Origin: an uncultured Lachnospiraceae bacterium
GTDB lineage: Bacteria > Bacillota > Clostridia > Lachnospirales > Lachnospiraceae
DNA length: 64,000 nt
Reading direction: 5' to 3'
Assembly: GCA_947172645.1 (NCBI GenBank)
Contig: CAMWBY010000001.1
Location: 1 to 64,000, forward strand
The position numbers were made by a program, and so were the translations under genes. This document shows positions 28,489 through 36,499 of the stretch, one piece after another. Below the pieces are notes generated by a model. That model had not been told where the DNA came from. It did no database searches and worked only from the letters and a program-made list of their open reading frames with translations. Numbering within the stretch: the first letter of the stretch is position 1; every line of letters starts with the position of its first letter.

Positions 28489-29005
28489 CGTAAGTCTCCT
28501 CTCCTGCGCTATGGCTAGCGCTTTCATATTTACTGGTGGTTACTTGGTTATTCGGTTTTATGTACGTGCTTTGGATGCCGTCTATGGGTATGCCAGTTAT
28601 CTCCGTGAACTTATTGGCGTATATACAGTATGACCATCTCGTTGACGTCTTAACTGCCGACCCGAACTCAAACCCCTTGCGTCCCTCCCGCAGGCCCTTT
28701 CTGACATAATCGACGCTCTTATGCATCAGCGCTGCCGCATCTTCACACCTTAATTTATTCTTATACAGGCCAGGCATCCTCCTGGTGACCCCATCGCCCG
28801 CCACTGGAATCCCTGGGAAGCCTTCCAGGTCATCCACCGTAACGCCTAACGCCGAGGCTATGGCTTCTATGCGCCCCTGTGACGGCCTGTTTATGTCGTT
28901 TATGTACTGGCTGACTGCCGCTTTGCTGAATCCTGTTTTCTCTGCCAAAGCAGCCCCTGTAATGCCCTTTTCCTGCATAATTCTTTTCATGTTTTCTGCT
29001 AACAT
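28475..29005 (-). CDS. XRE-family phage regulator
   Basis: MLAENMKRIMQEKGITGAALAEKTGFSKAAVSQYINDINRPS HTH. Confidence 0.8.
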   Translation of the reverse strand: MLAENMKRIMQEKGITGAALAEKTGFSKAAVSQYINDINRPSQGRIEAIASALGVTVDDLEGFPGIPVAGDGVTRRMPGLYKNKLRCEDAAALMHKSVDYVRKGLREGRKGFEFGSAVKTSTRWSYCIYANKFTEITGIPIDGIQSTYIKPNNQVTTSKYESASHSAGEETYDERI

Positions 29006-29042
29006 AATTTATTCTTGGCTGCCTCCTTGCGTTGAAAATTTT

Positions 29043-29228
29043 TTATCCAGTTTCCAATATCTTTAGCTTCTCTCGCCGGCTCATCTGGCTATCTGTACTT
29101 TGACAAGCTTCCAGAAAACTATCCAGACGATGCCACAACCCTGACTGTTGAAGTAAGCACCAATCGTGGGCGGGCAATGAAAATGAAATTGTCGGTTCCG
29201 AATTGATAAATCGCTTTACTTCGTACAC
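29043..29228 (-). CDS. Small phage hypothetical protein
   Basis: GTG at 29228 preceded by AGGAGGG: (M)YEVKRFINSEPTISFSLPAHDW... Confidence 0.4.
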   Translation of the reverse strand: MYEVKRFINSEPTISFSLPAHDWCLLQQSGLWHRLDSFLEACQSTDSQMSRREKLKILETG

Positions 29229-29300
29229 CTTTCTTGCCTCCCTCCTATACCGGCTTCCACATCTAAAGCAGCAATAATTTAATCCGCTTATTCTGATTGC

Positions 29301-29329
29301 TTGAATGTTCATTTTGATAATGCTAAGAT
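29301..29329 (+). promoter_or_regulatory. Repeated early promoter P1
   Basis: TTGAAT-N17-TAAGAT; spacer similar to P2/P3. Confidence 0.55.
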
Positions 29330-29337
29330 TTATTTAT

Positions 29338-29587
29338 CTAATCAGAATATAGTGGGGGCGCATTGTAAATTGCCCTTATGTAAGGGGGGGAGTGATAATA
29401 CGGAAAAGAAATACGTGTATTCTGTCGAAGGGGCCAAAACTCTTAGACAACAAGGATATACGCTATGGGCTATGCCATATTTCGAATATGGCGACGGCCC
29501 CATCTTGTATATCATGGCTAAGTAACATTTAGCACGTAACTGCTAACCATCCTCCAACACAATGCGCCCTCACTAGATTCTGATTGG
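29338..29587. repeat. ~250-bp element bounded by a 29-bp imperfect inverted repeat
   Basis: 29338-29366 and 29559-29587; core 27 bp AATCAGAATATAGTGGGGGCGCATTGT vs AATCAGAATCTAGTGAGGGCGCATTGT (reverse complement of right arm). Confidence 0.8.
29414..29525 (+). CDS. Tiny plus-strand ORF inside the inverted-repeat element (start uncertain)
   Basis: In-frame ...KYVYSVEGAKTLRQQGYTLWAMPYFEYGDGPILYIMAK*; the track's start at 29301 lies within the promoter. Confidence 0.35.
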
Positions 29588-29682
29588 CTCCTCTGCTTCG
29601 CCTCCCTTCTTTCTGCCCAACTCATTAACTGAAAAAAGTACCCTACAAATTCTGTTTTGCCTATGTTTAGCGTATATGAATC

Positions 29683-29711
29683 TTGAACATTTCTTTCGAT
29701 TATGGTAATAT
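29683..29711 (+). promoter_or_regulatory. Repeated early promoter P2
   Basis: TTGAAC-N17-TAATAT; spacer atttctttcgattatgg. Confidence 0.65.
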
Positions 29712-29746
29712 TTATCCATCAAAATCAAATAAGAAAGGAACAAAAC

Positions 29747-29962
29747 ATGGGTTTAATTTACTACTTCAACAACAATGAAGACGAGCATGGTTTGCATGAG
29801 ATACATACGGAAAATTGCAAATACCTTCCAGAAGAACCGAACCGGACTAAAATCGGTTCGTGTACTAATTGCTCTCACGCTCTTATGAATGCTAGCATTA
29901 AATATCCAAACATGAAATTTGACGGCTGCCGTCATTGCTGCCCCGAGTGCCATAAGGGCTGA
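29747..29962 (+). CDS. Small Cys/His-rich protein
   Basis: ATG at 29747 after AAGAAAGGAAC; LHEIHTENCKYLP...CTNCSHA...DGCRHCCPECHKG. Confidence 0.7.
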   Translation: MGLIYYFNNNEDEHGLHEIHTENCKYLPEEPNRTKIGSCTNCSHALMNASIKYPNMKFDGCRHCCPECHKG

Positions 29963-29976
29963 TTCCTGGAACTGAT

Positions 29977-30174
29977 TCAGCCCCCACCTTTATTCAGCAG
30001 CGCTTGTTCTCGGTAAAATTCCCGGACATCCTCGCATGCATTGTCAAGGTCCTGCAGTGTCATTTGATTATCCACCATACAATGTATAATCTTGTCCTCA
30101 AGAATAAGCCGCTTTTTTACTGCCGCGACCAAGGCCAAATTATCAACCGTAGAGGCATTTATTTCCATCGTCAT
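29977..30174 (-). CDS. Small phage hypothetical protein
   Basis: 65 aa ORF, overlaps the next gene's end. Confidence 0.55.
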   Translation of the reverse strand: MTMEINASTVDNLALVAAVKKRLILEDKIIHCMVDNQMTLQDLDNACEDVREFYREQALLNKGGG

Positions 30175-30362
30175 TCCTCCCTCGTTCTAGGTACATTCCG
30201 CCGTTTAATTAGCCCATCCCTCCTGAATCCTTCCTGCATATCCTCATAAACCTTGTCAAGGTATATCATTGGAAGTTCATTATCCTGCATAAAATAAAGG
30301 ACGGTGTTATACAGGTCACAGTATTTGTTTTCATCCAAAGAGCGGTAGTCTGGTTTTCCCAT
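30171..30362 (-). CDS. Small phage hypothetical protein
   Basis: 63 aa, RBS AGGAGGGAAGGGGGAAG upstream. Confidence 0.55.
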   Translation of the reverse strand: MGKPDYRSLDENKYCDLYNTVLYFMQDNELPMIYLDKVYEDMQEGFRRDGLIKRRNVPRTREE

Positions 30363-30380
30363 TTTCTTCCCCCTTCCCTC

Positions 30381-30602
30381 CTATACCGGCTTCCGTGGCT
30401 CATACCGAGTTCGCAATTCGTTTGGCGAAATCTCCATAGCTTCGCATAAATCGTACAATTCATTAGCCTCCAATTTTCTTTTTTTACTCAATATCATAGA
30501 TAAGACAACAGGGGACATATTTGCTTTCGCGGCAATAGCTGACTGAGTGAAGCATCTTTCTTTTACTGCCATCTTTATATTGTCTCTTACATCGAAGCTC
30601 AA
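30381..30602 (-). CDS. Small XRE-like HTH protein
   Basis: IKMAVKERCFTQSAIAAKANMSPVVLSMILSKKRKLEANELYDLCEAMEISPNEL. Confidence 0.75.
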   Translation of the reverse strand: MSFDVRDNIKMAVKERCFTQSAIAAKANMSPVVLSMILSKKRKLEANELYDLCEAMEISPNELRTRYEPRKPV

Positions 30603-30661
30603 TTAATAATTCCTCCTTTCATATATTTGCAAAATCTCTGGGGTCAACGCATTCAAAAAAC

Positions 30662-30690
30662 TTGTAATTTCTTTCGGATTATGGTAAGGT
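30662..30690 (+). promoter_or_regulatory. Repeated early promoter P3
   Basis: TTGTAA-N17-TAAGGT; spacer tttctttcggattatgg, nearly that of P2. Confidence 0.55.
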
Positions 30691-30724
30691 TTTTCATCAA
30701 TTATCAAGGAAAGGACAACTCGCA

Positions 30725-30922
30725 ATGAATAAACCTTTAGAAAACTTATATTCCTACCTGCTTGCACACAGGGAAGAAGTATTAACGGATATTGACTGCA
30801 TAAATAATGTGGAAGGTGTCAATCCTGAAAACATCATGCAATTACTGGAAGCCTTGCAATCCAAAAGAAAAATACGCCTGGACTGTGATTCATACATACG
30901 TCCTTCCATAACAGTCATTTGA
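30725..30922 (+). CDS. Small plus-strand hypothetical protein
   Basis: 65 aa, RBS AAGGAAAGGAC upstream. Confidence 0.55.
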   Translation: MNKPLENLYSYLLAHREEVLTDIDCINNVEGVNPENIMQLLEALQSKRKIRLDCDSYIRPSITVI

Positions 30923-31169
30923 CTTTCTTCTTTTTCAGCCGCTGATGCCGACTTGTTACGAGGTCGGTATCAGCCCGCCATGGTTTCACTTCATCCAAGG
31001 ATGCGGCATAGGGTGCTATTGATAAATCCAGCACTGGTTCCTTACCTCCTTCTGCCCTAAAAGTGACGCTTTTCACCCCGTTAATGTCCCTGCCATCCAA
31101 ATACACGTTGGTACTCTTCCCGTAGCAGTCTATACGCATATCAGGGAAAGGCAGTTTTTTCTTCTTCAT
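30915..31169 (-). CDS. Small phage hypothetical protein
   Basis: 84 aa ORF. Confidence 0.55.
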   Translation of the reverse strand: MKKKKLPFPDMRIDCYGKSTNVYLDGRDINGVKSVTFRAEGGKEPVLDLSIAPYAASLDEVKPWRADTDLVTSRHQRLKKKKVK

Positions 31170-31219
31170 TTCGTTTCGCCCCTTTCATTACCTCAACGGT
31201 ATCCAAAGCCTTACGTTAT

Positions 31220-31439
31220 CTATACTGGATTTTGAATTTTTACATCACTTAATCCAAGCAAATAGTCAGTATTGGCATTACATAATACTGCCATTTTAAT
31301 TAAAATGGTACTCGGAATAGGATTAGTTCCGTTAATCCAGTTGTAGTACGTTTTCGTGGAAATACCCAGTTTTTTTTGCAAAATCTTCTTTTGATAAGCC
31401 CATCCGTCCTCTTTCTGCTTCTATATTTGAGTATTTCAA
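31220..31439 (-). pseudogene. XRE-family regulator split by an A8 homopolymer frameshift
   Basis: GGAGG RBS then TTG at 31439: MKYSNIEAERGRMGLSKEDFAKK|LGISTKTYYNWINGTNPIPSTILIKMAVLCNANTDYLLGLSDVKIQNPV*; the two halves join if A8 (31370-31377) is read as A7. Confidence 0.75.
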
Positions 31440-31560
31440 TTTATCACCTCCATTACGCGTTTTGCGAAACTATGTCTATATGATATTCTTTTGAAAGGAA
31501 TCCGCCCATTCTTCCTTTGTGTATATTTTCCGCCCGCCAGAACGTGGTTCTGTTTCTTTT

Positions 31561-31788
31561 TTATTCATTTCCTTCGTTATTTCCTTCTTTGTCTGCAAAA
31601 TCTATTGGATTAACATTGAGGAATTTACAGAGCTTAATCAATTCTTTCCCTTTTATGTCTCTCTTTTTTGACCTATTTTTAAGGCTGTCATATAAAGCCA
31701 TATATGGGATTCCTGTTCTACGAGAGACTACTGTAAGCGCGATACCTTTATCATCTATGCACTTAGAAAGGTTCTCCTCTAAAGTCAT
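31561..31788 (-). CDS. Cro-like HTH regulator
   Basis: MTLEENLSKCIDDKGIALTVVSRRTGIPYMALYDSLKNRSKKRDIKGKELIKLCKFLNVNPIDFADKE; divergent to the CI-like gene. Confidence 0.8.
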   Translation of the reverse strand: MTLEENLSKCIDDKGIALTVVSRRTGIPYMALYDSLKNRSKKRDIKGKELIKLCKFLNVNPIDFADKEGNNEGNE

Positions 31789-31822
31789 GCAATCACCCCC
31801 TCCGCACACACGTTTTGTTTAT

Positions 31823-31930
31823 ATCGATTTTTTCGTTATATCCAGTATAATATCGGTTTATTCGATTGTCAATATCTTTTAACGAGTTTCTCAATATTTT
31901 TATTGACACGCTAACATTATTCGTTATAAT
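31823..31930. promoter_or_regulatory. Divergent lysogeny promoters and operator array
   Basis: Plus: TTGACA 31903-31908, N16, TATAAT 31925-31930. Minus: TTGACA 31872-31867, N17, TATACT 31849-31844. Four related 15-bp sites at 31823, 31852, 31881, 31911. Confidence 0.8.
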
Positions 31931-31952
31931 GAAAGTATCAGGAGGTGATTGT

Positions 31953-32387
31953 ATGGCCAGTAAAGATTTTTCTAACATATTAAAATCTTTACGTTTAAAA
32001 GCTGGATATAGCCAAAAAGATGTATATGAACATTTTAAGATTCCCCAATCTACGTTTAGCTCTTGGGAGGTTGGTAAATCGGAACCCTCGGGAGAAATGC
32101 TTATAAAACTGTGTGAATTCTATAAATGCGATATGATAAAAGAATTCTCATCAAATAATGATTTAAATTATTTAGAATGGGAACTAATTGAAAAATACCG
32201 CTCCCTTGACCCCCACGGCAAGGAGATGGTGGACTTTACCCTGCAGAAAGAATGGGAACGCTCGATTAATATTAAAAGTACGCCGGATTACCTTAAGCCC
32301 GTAGCAGCGCGCAATGACTACGAAAACGAGCCGGGCCAGGAAGAGAAAATGCGTGAGGACGTTTCCAATCTTAAGAAGCCCAATTAA
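31953..32387 (+). CDS. CI-like XRE repressor
   Basis: MASKDFSNILKSLRLKAGYSQKDVYEHFKIPQSTFSSWEVGKSEPSGEMLIKLCEFY; AGGAGGTG RBS. Confidence 0.85.
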   Translation: MASKDFSNILKSLRLKAGYSQKDVYEHFKIPQSTFSSWEVGKSEPSGEMLIKLCEFYKCDMIKEFSSNNDLNYLEWELIEKYRSLDPHGKEMVDFTLQKEWERSINIKSTPDYLKPVAARNDYENEPGQEEKMREDVSNLKKPN

Positions 32388-32421
32388 AATATCCGCTTAT
32401 CTTACTTTTGGAGGTACTGCA

Positions 32422-32886
32422 TTGAACTATGATGATTTATTAGAGGAAAGCGCGTCAAATGACGTTTATGTGATAGAGAATGCGGATTTTAAGTCAAAAG
32501 CCGATGGGCTTATTAACGGAAGCGTAATTGGCATAAATAAGGACATCCGCACCTGCCGGAAGCGTGCCTGCGTGCTTGCTGAGGAACTTGGCCATTACCA
32601 CACTACCGTAGGCGACATCATCGGCCAGCCTAGCTTGTCAGCCCGCAAACAGGAACTCCGTGCGCGGATGTGGGCGTATAACCGCTTAATTGGGCTCCAC
32701 GGGATTGTAGATTCCTATAGGCACGGGTGCTGTTCCCTGCATGACACCGCTGAGCATTTAGATGTCACGGAAGAGTTTCTGTGCGAAGCGCTGTTGGCCT
32801 ACAAGGAGAAATACGGCATATACGCAGCCATCGACAATTACGTTATCTATTTCGAGCCATCCTTGGGTGTGTTTGAATTAGTATAA
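32422..32886 (+). CDS. ImmA/IrrE-like metallopeptidase
   Basis: TTG start at 32422 with GGAGG; CVLAEELGHYHTTVGDI motif. Confidence 0.85.
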   Translation: MNYDDLLEESASNDVYVIENADFKSKADGLINGSVIGINKDIRTCRKRACVLAEELGHYHTTVGDIIGQPSLSARKQELRARMWAYNRLIGLHGIVDSYRHGCCSLHDTAEHLDVTEEFLCEALLAYKEKYGIYAAIDNYVIYFEPSLGVFELV

Positions 32887-32913
32887 AAATTCTAAAGAAA
32901 AGAGATTACAGAG

Positions 32914-34329
32914 ATGAAAAAAGAAAAGAAAAAAGACAGCTGCTTAATAACCTCCTTAATAATTATTGCGATAATTTGCGCCCTTCCCTTCGTATTACTC
33001 TTAGGTTGGATTGCCGGAATTGTCTGGCTGATAGCTTTCAGGAAAAGAATGGGTACAGACCCGAAAAAGCAGAAAAAATACACCATTGGCATATCCGCAG
33101 CATCAGCCCTGTCTTTACTTATTTTTGTTTATTCAATGGCTACCGCTCCGCCGACTCTAACTAGCCTGACTCTTTCTTCCTCAGCAGAAAATCTGGTATT
33201 AGAGATAAATACTGACTATGACATTCATTTGCAATATGCTCCTGAGGACGCGTCTTTATCCTCCATAGAATACAAAATCAGTGACCCATCCCTTGCGGAT
33301 ATAATATCTGATTCAAATACGCCCAACATCTTGACCCTACATACAAAAGGTGAAGGTACAGTGACTGTAACAGCTGTAAAGGGCAGTGTTGAAAGCAATG
33401 CTCTTTCATTCGATATTATGGACAGCGCAAGAATCGAACAAGAGAAAACTGCTGAATCTGAACAAGTTGCTAAAAATGAGGATACTCCCGATTCAGAACA
33501 AGCGCCTAATGTTGAGGCATCTGCGGCGGTTGAAGAATCACCAGAAGACATTACGGCATCCGAGGAAACAGACAGCCAAATTTCAGAAGAAAAAGCAGAA
33601 GAATCAGAGCCCCTCGGCTTTAATGTAGTATTCAGCAAAACTTACCGTAATGATAAAACGGGCAACTGGAGATTATCAAAAATTGCCGAAAACATCAGCA
33701 TTGAAGAATATGCTGTGGACTACTATAAAAATTATTTTGAGAAGGATAATGAGGTACACATCATTATTAATTTTGCTTTGAATACCACAACACGCATAAC
33801 GGTTATGGGAGACCTTTTAGATGTCGCTGTCATGGAATATATTGACAAAGAAGAACACGATGCTTCCCTTGCATGTTCCGGTACTTTGCTCGAAGAATAC
33901 CATGTTAATATCAATACTGGCAAGGTCGAAAAGCTCGAATCCCAAGATGTATCGAAGGCAGAAAACAATGACTCTAATAATCAACCGGAAAAAACATCGG
34001 CCCAACAAACGGACACGGGTAGCAGTGAGCAAACAACAGACGTTACCGGAACACAGACAGCGGACAGCTCTGCCGCTACGCAATCTGATACATCCTCAGG
34101 TACTGATACAGGTGCCACCTCGACAGGAAATAATTTTAATACCTACGATAATCCAGACCAACAACAGACAGCAGATGCTTATGTTTTAAATACTAGCAGC
34201 CATAAAATCCATTACCCGAATTGTTCCTCTGTTGCAAAAATAGCCCCGAAAAACTACTCCACTTCCAACGCATCTTTAGAAGAATTGATGTCACAGGGCT
34301 ACACCACATGCGGAATATGTTTAAAATAA
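32914..34329 (+). CDS. Membrane protein with Ig-like domain, disordered linker and C-terminal Cys/His domain
   Basis: Two N-terminal TM segments; TLSSSAENLVLEINTDYDI...; S/T/Q/E-rich linker; C-terminal SSHKIHYPNCSSVAKI...TTCGICLK. Confidence 0.75.
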   Translation: MKKEKKKDSCLITSLIIIAIICALPFVLLLGWIAGIVWLIAFRKRMGTDPKKQKKYTIGISAASALSLLIFVYSMATAPPTLTSLTLSSSAENLVLEINTDYDIHLQYAPEDASLSSIEYKISDPSLADIISDSNTPNILTLHTKGEGTVTVTAVKGSVESNALSFDIMDSARIEQEKTAESEQVAKNEDTPDSEQAPNVEASAAVEESPEDITASEETDSQISEEKAEESEPLGFNVVFSKTYRNDKTGNWRLSKIAENISIEEYAVDYYKNYFEKDNEVHIIINFALNTTTRITVMGDLLDVAVMEYIDKEEHDASLACSGTLLEEYHVNINTGKVEKLESQDVSKAENNDSNNQPEKTSAQQTDTGSSEQTTDVTGTQTADSSAATQSDTSSGTDTGATSTGNNFNTYDNPDQQQTADAYVLNTSSHKIHYPNCSSVAKIAPKNYSTSNASLEELMSQGYTTCGICLK

Positions 34330-34358
34330 CGAATCCATAGAAAGCGAGGTTCCCGCCT

Positions 34359-34901
34359 ATGCCAATGCCGCAAGAACAAAATCACACAATCGAGGATATC
34401 TATGCCCTGCCAGACGGCAGGAGGGCAGAGCTGATTGACGGGCAGATTTATGATATGGCACCGCCAGGTACAATTCACCAAAGGCTTGTCGCAAAATTAA
34501 GCCACAGAATATTAAGTCATGTAGAGGCAAATAGCGGAAACTGTGAAGTGTTCCCCGCCCCTTTCGCCGTTTTCCTGAACGAAGACGACAGGAACTATGT
34601 GGAGCCGGATATCTCAGTTATATGCGACGGCAATAAACTGGATGACAAGGGCTGCCATGGCGCGCCTGACTGGGTAATTGAGGTCACTTCTCCCAGTACC
34701 GCCCGGATAGACTATGGCATAAAGCTCTTCAAATACCGTTCCGCCGGGGTCCGTGAATATTGGGTTGTGAATCCCTTAAGCCATACCACAACCGTCTTTG
34801 ACTTTGAAAATGAACAAGGGACTAACCAGTACAATTTCGATGATAATATTCCCGTCTGCATCTATAAAGACCTGAGCATTAACATCGCAAATTTACTTTA
34901 A
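34359..34901 (+). CDS. Uma2-family (DUF820) endonuclease-like protein
   Basis: RRAELIDGQIYDMAPPGTIHQRLVAKLS...YVEPDISVIC...PDWVIEVTSPSTARIDYGIKLFKYRSAGVREYWVVNP. Confidence 0.92.
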   Translation: MPMPQEQNHTIEDIYALPDGRRAELIDGQIYDMAPPGTIHQRLVAKLSHRILSHVEANSGNCEVFPAPFAVFLNEDDRNYVEPDISVICDGNKLDDKGCHGAPDWVIEVTSPSTARIDYGIKLFKYRSAGVREYWVVNPLSHTTTVFDFENEQGTNQYNFDDNIPVCIYKDLSINIANLL

Positions 34902-35063
34902 AAGAAAAAAAAGAACCGCCCGGTGCTGCACACACCGGAACGGCCCATATGCCCCGAAGGACACACAAATGAAACAATATTATTGTAGCATCTTCGGGGA
35001 CAGCCTGCAAGCGCAAAAACGCGCTGGCTGTTATTTTTATACCCAAAAAGGAGGGATACGGAT

Positions 35064-36296
35064 ATGGCAGAAGGCGTAAGGAAAAGAGGGAAAACCTGGT
35101 CATATTATTTTGATGCCGCCAAGGTCGGCGGCGAACGCAGGAAAATTGAGAAGGGTGGCTTCCGCACCCAGAAGGAGGCTGCTGCCGCACGGGCAAAGGC
35201 CATCGCCGAGTACAATGAAACAGGGCGGGCGTTCTCGCCTAGCAATATGAGCGTTGCCGACTACCTGGATTACTGGCTCGAGAATGCTATCAGGAAGAAT
35301 ATTGACCATGGGTACTCATACCAGACACACAAGGCATACCGGCAGAAAATTGAAAGCCTCATCAAACCGCAGTTCGGGGCATACAGGCTGAGTTCTTTCC
35401 AGTACTCCCCCGACATCGTGCAGGGATGGGTGGACAGCCTGAAAGCCAGAGGCTATTCAAAGGAATCCATCCGCGGATACCTCGGCTGCCTAAGCAGTGC
35501 AATGAATTATGCGGTACTGCCGCTGAAATATATCCAGGCCAACCCCTGCACTCCGGTGAAAATTGGCAAAATGCCCATCGACATGAAATCAAAAGAACGG
35601 AACGAGTATGTATGCTCCCGTGAGGACTTCTCTAAAATCTTGGAACGTTTCCCCGAAGGGAGCAAATACCACCTCGCGCTTACCGTCCCGTACTACACAG
35701 GGACGCGACTCGGTGAGACCTTTGCAATCGACCTGCTCCATGACGTAGATTTTACTAAACACGAAATCAGCATCAACAAGCAGCTTGTAAAAATCGGTGA
35801 CGGTTGGTGTTTCCGGCCGCCTAAATATGATTCTTACCGTACCATTAAAATCGGGGAGTCCTTAGAGGCAGAGCTTAAGGAAGCCATAAAGCAGCGGAAG
35901 ATACAGCGCATGAAATACGGCCCAGGCTACCTGAAAACATATGCTGCACCGGACGGCACAATCTGGCAGCTCCCTGCGGATAAGGAGGCCGATAACGGAT
36001 ATAAAGAGGTCATTCCGCTGTGCGTATCTGCGAATGGAAAAATAGCAACGCCATGGTCCTTCCCCAGTTGTTGCGTGAAAATTATTAAAGAACAACTCGG
36101 AATTGAGTTGTTCCACTCCCATTGCCTCAGACATACCCACGGCACAATACTGGCTGAAAACGGGGTAAACCCCAAGACCGTAATGGAGCGCCTGGGGCAT
36201 AAAGACATTTCCACCACCTTGGGAACCTATACATTCAATACGGAATACATGCAGAAATCCGCGGCTGACATCTTTGAGAAGGCAATGGGTGGATAA
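35064..36296 (+). CDS. int: Phage tyrosine integrase
   Basis: 410 aa; TGTRLGE, HCLRHTHGT, RLGHKDISTTLGTYTFNT catalytic boxes. Confidence 0.95.
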   Translation: MAEGVRKRGKTWSYYFDAAKVGGERRKIEKGGFRTQKEAAAARAKAIAEYNETGRAFSPSNMSVADYLDYWLENAIRKNIDHGYSYQTHKAYRQKIESLIKPQFGAYRLSSFQYSPDIVQGWVDSLKARGYSKESIRGYLGCLSSAMNYAVLPLKYIQANPCTPVKIGKMPIDMKSKERNEYVCSREDFSKILERFPEGSKYHLALTVPYYTGTRLGETFAIDLLHDVDFTKHEISINKQLVKIGDGWCFRPPKYDSYRTIKIGESLEAELKEAIKQRKIQRMKYGPGYLKTYAAPDGTIWQLPADKEADNGYKEVIPLCVSANGKIATPWSFPSCCVKIIKEQLGIELFHSHCLRHTHGTILAENGVNPKTVMERLGHKDISTTLGTYTFNTEYMQKSAADIFEKAMGG

Positions 36297-36305
36297 CAAA
36301 AAAGG

Positions 36306-36345
36306 AAGGGACTGAACATGTTACAGAATGTTCAGCCCTTCGTTA
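36306..36345 (+). terminator. Terminator after integrase
   Basis: AAGGGACTGAACAT-gttacag-AATGTTCAGCCCTT followed by CGTTATTTTTATCC. Confidence 0.75.
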
Positions 36346-36371
36346 TTTTTATCCTTTCTTCTTACGGGATG

Positions 36372-36392
36372 GGTGGCAAATAGGTGGCAAAT
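36372..36392. repeat. Direct repeat GGTGGCAAAT x2 with 11-bp period next to integrase
   Basis: 36372-36381 and 36383-36392. Confidence 0.6.
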
Positions 36393-36499
36393 CTGCTATT
36401 CTAAGAGCGCGCTACTTTCCCCGCAGAAGTCTTTGAGTTTCCTACAAACAGCATATATGCGCCTAAACTGAAAATTTTTTATATTTTTCACATAATCTA

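Noticed and set aside
29301-29413. Upstream part of the track ORF 29301..29525 as coding
   Set aside because: Its TTG start and first codons coincide with the -35/-10 of P1, so this segment is more likely promoter and leader.
32314-32421. N-terminal extension of the ImmA-like ORF
   Set aside because: Overlaps the repressor gene out of frame; the TTG at 32422 has a good GGAGG RBS and begins the conserved domain.
33470-34150. Low-complexity S/T/Q/E-rich region as a DNA repeat array
   Set aside because: No regular repeat unit; best explained as a disordered protein linker.
36372-36392. Claiming GGTGGCAAAT repeats as the att core
   Set aside because: The left prophage end is outside the window, so no attL/attR comparison is possible; kept only as a low-interest candidate.
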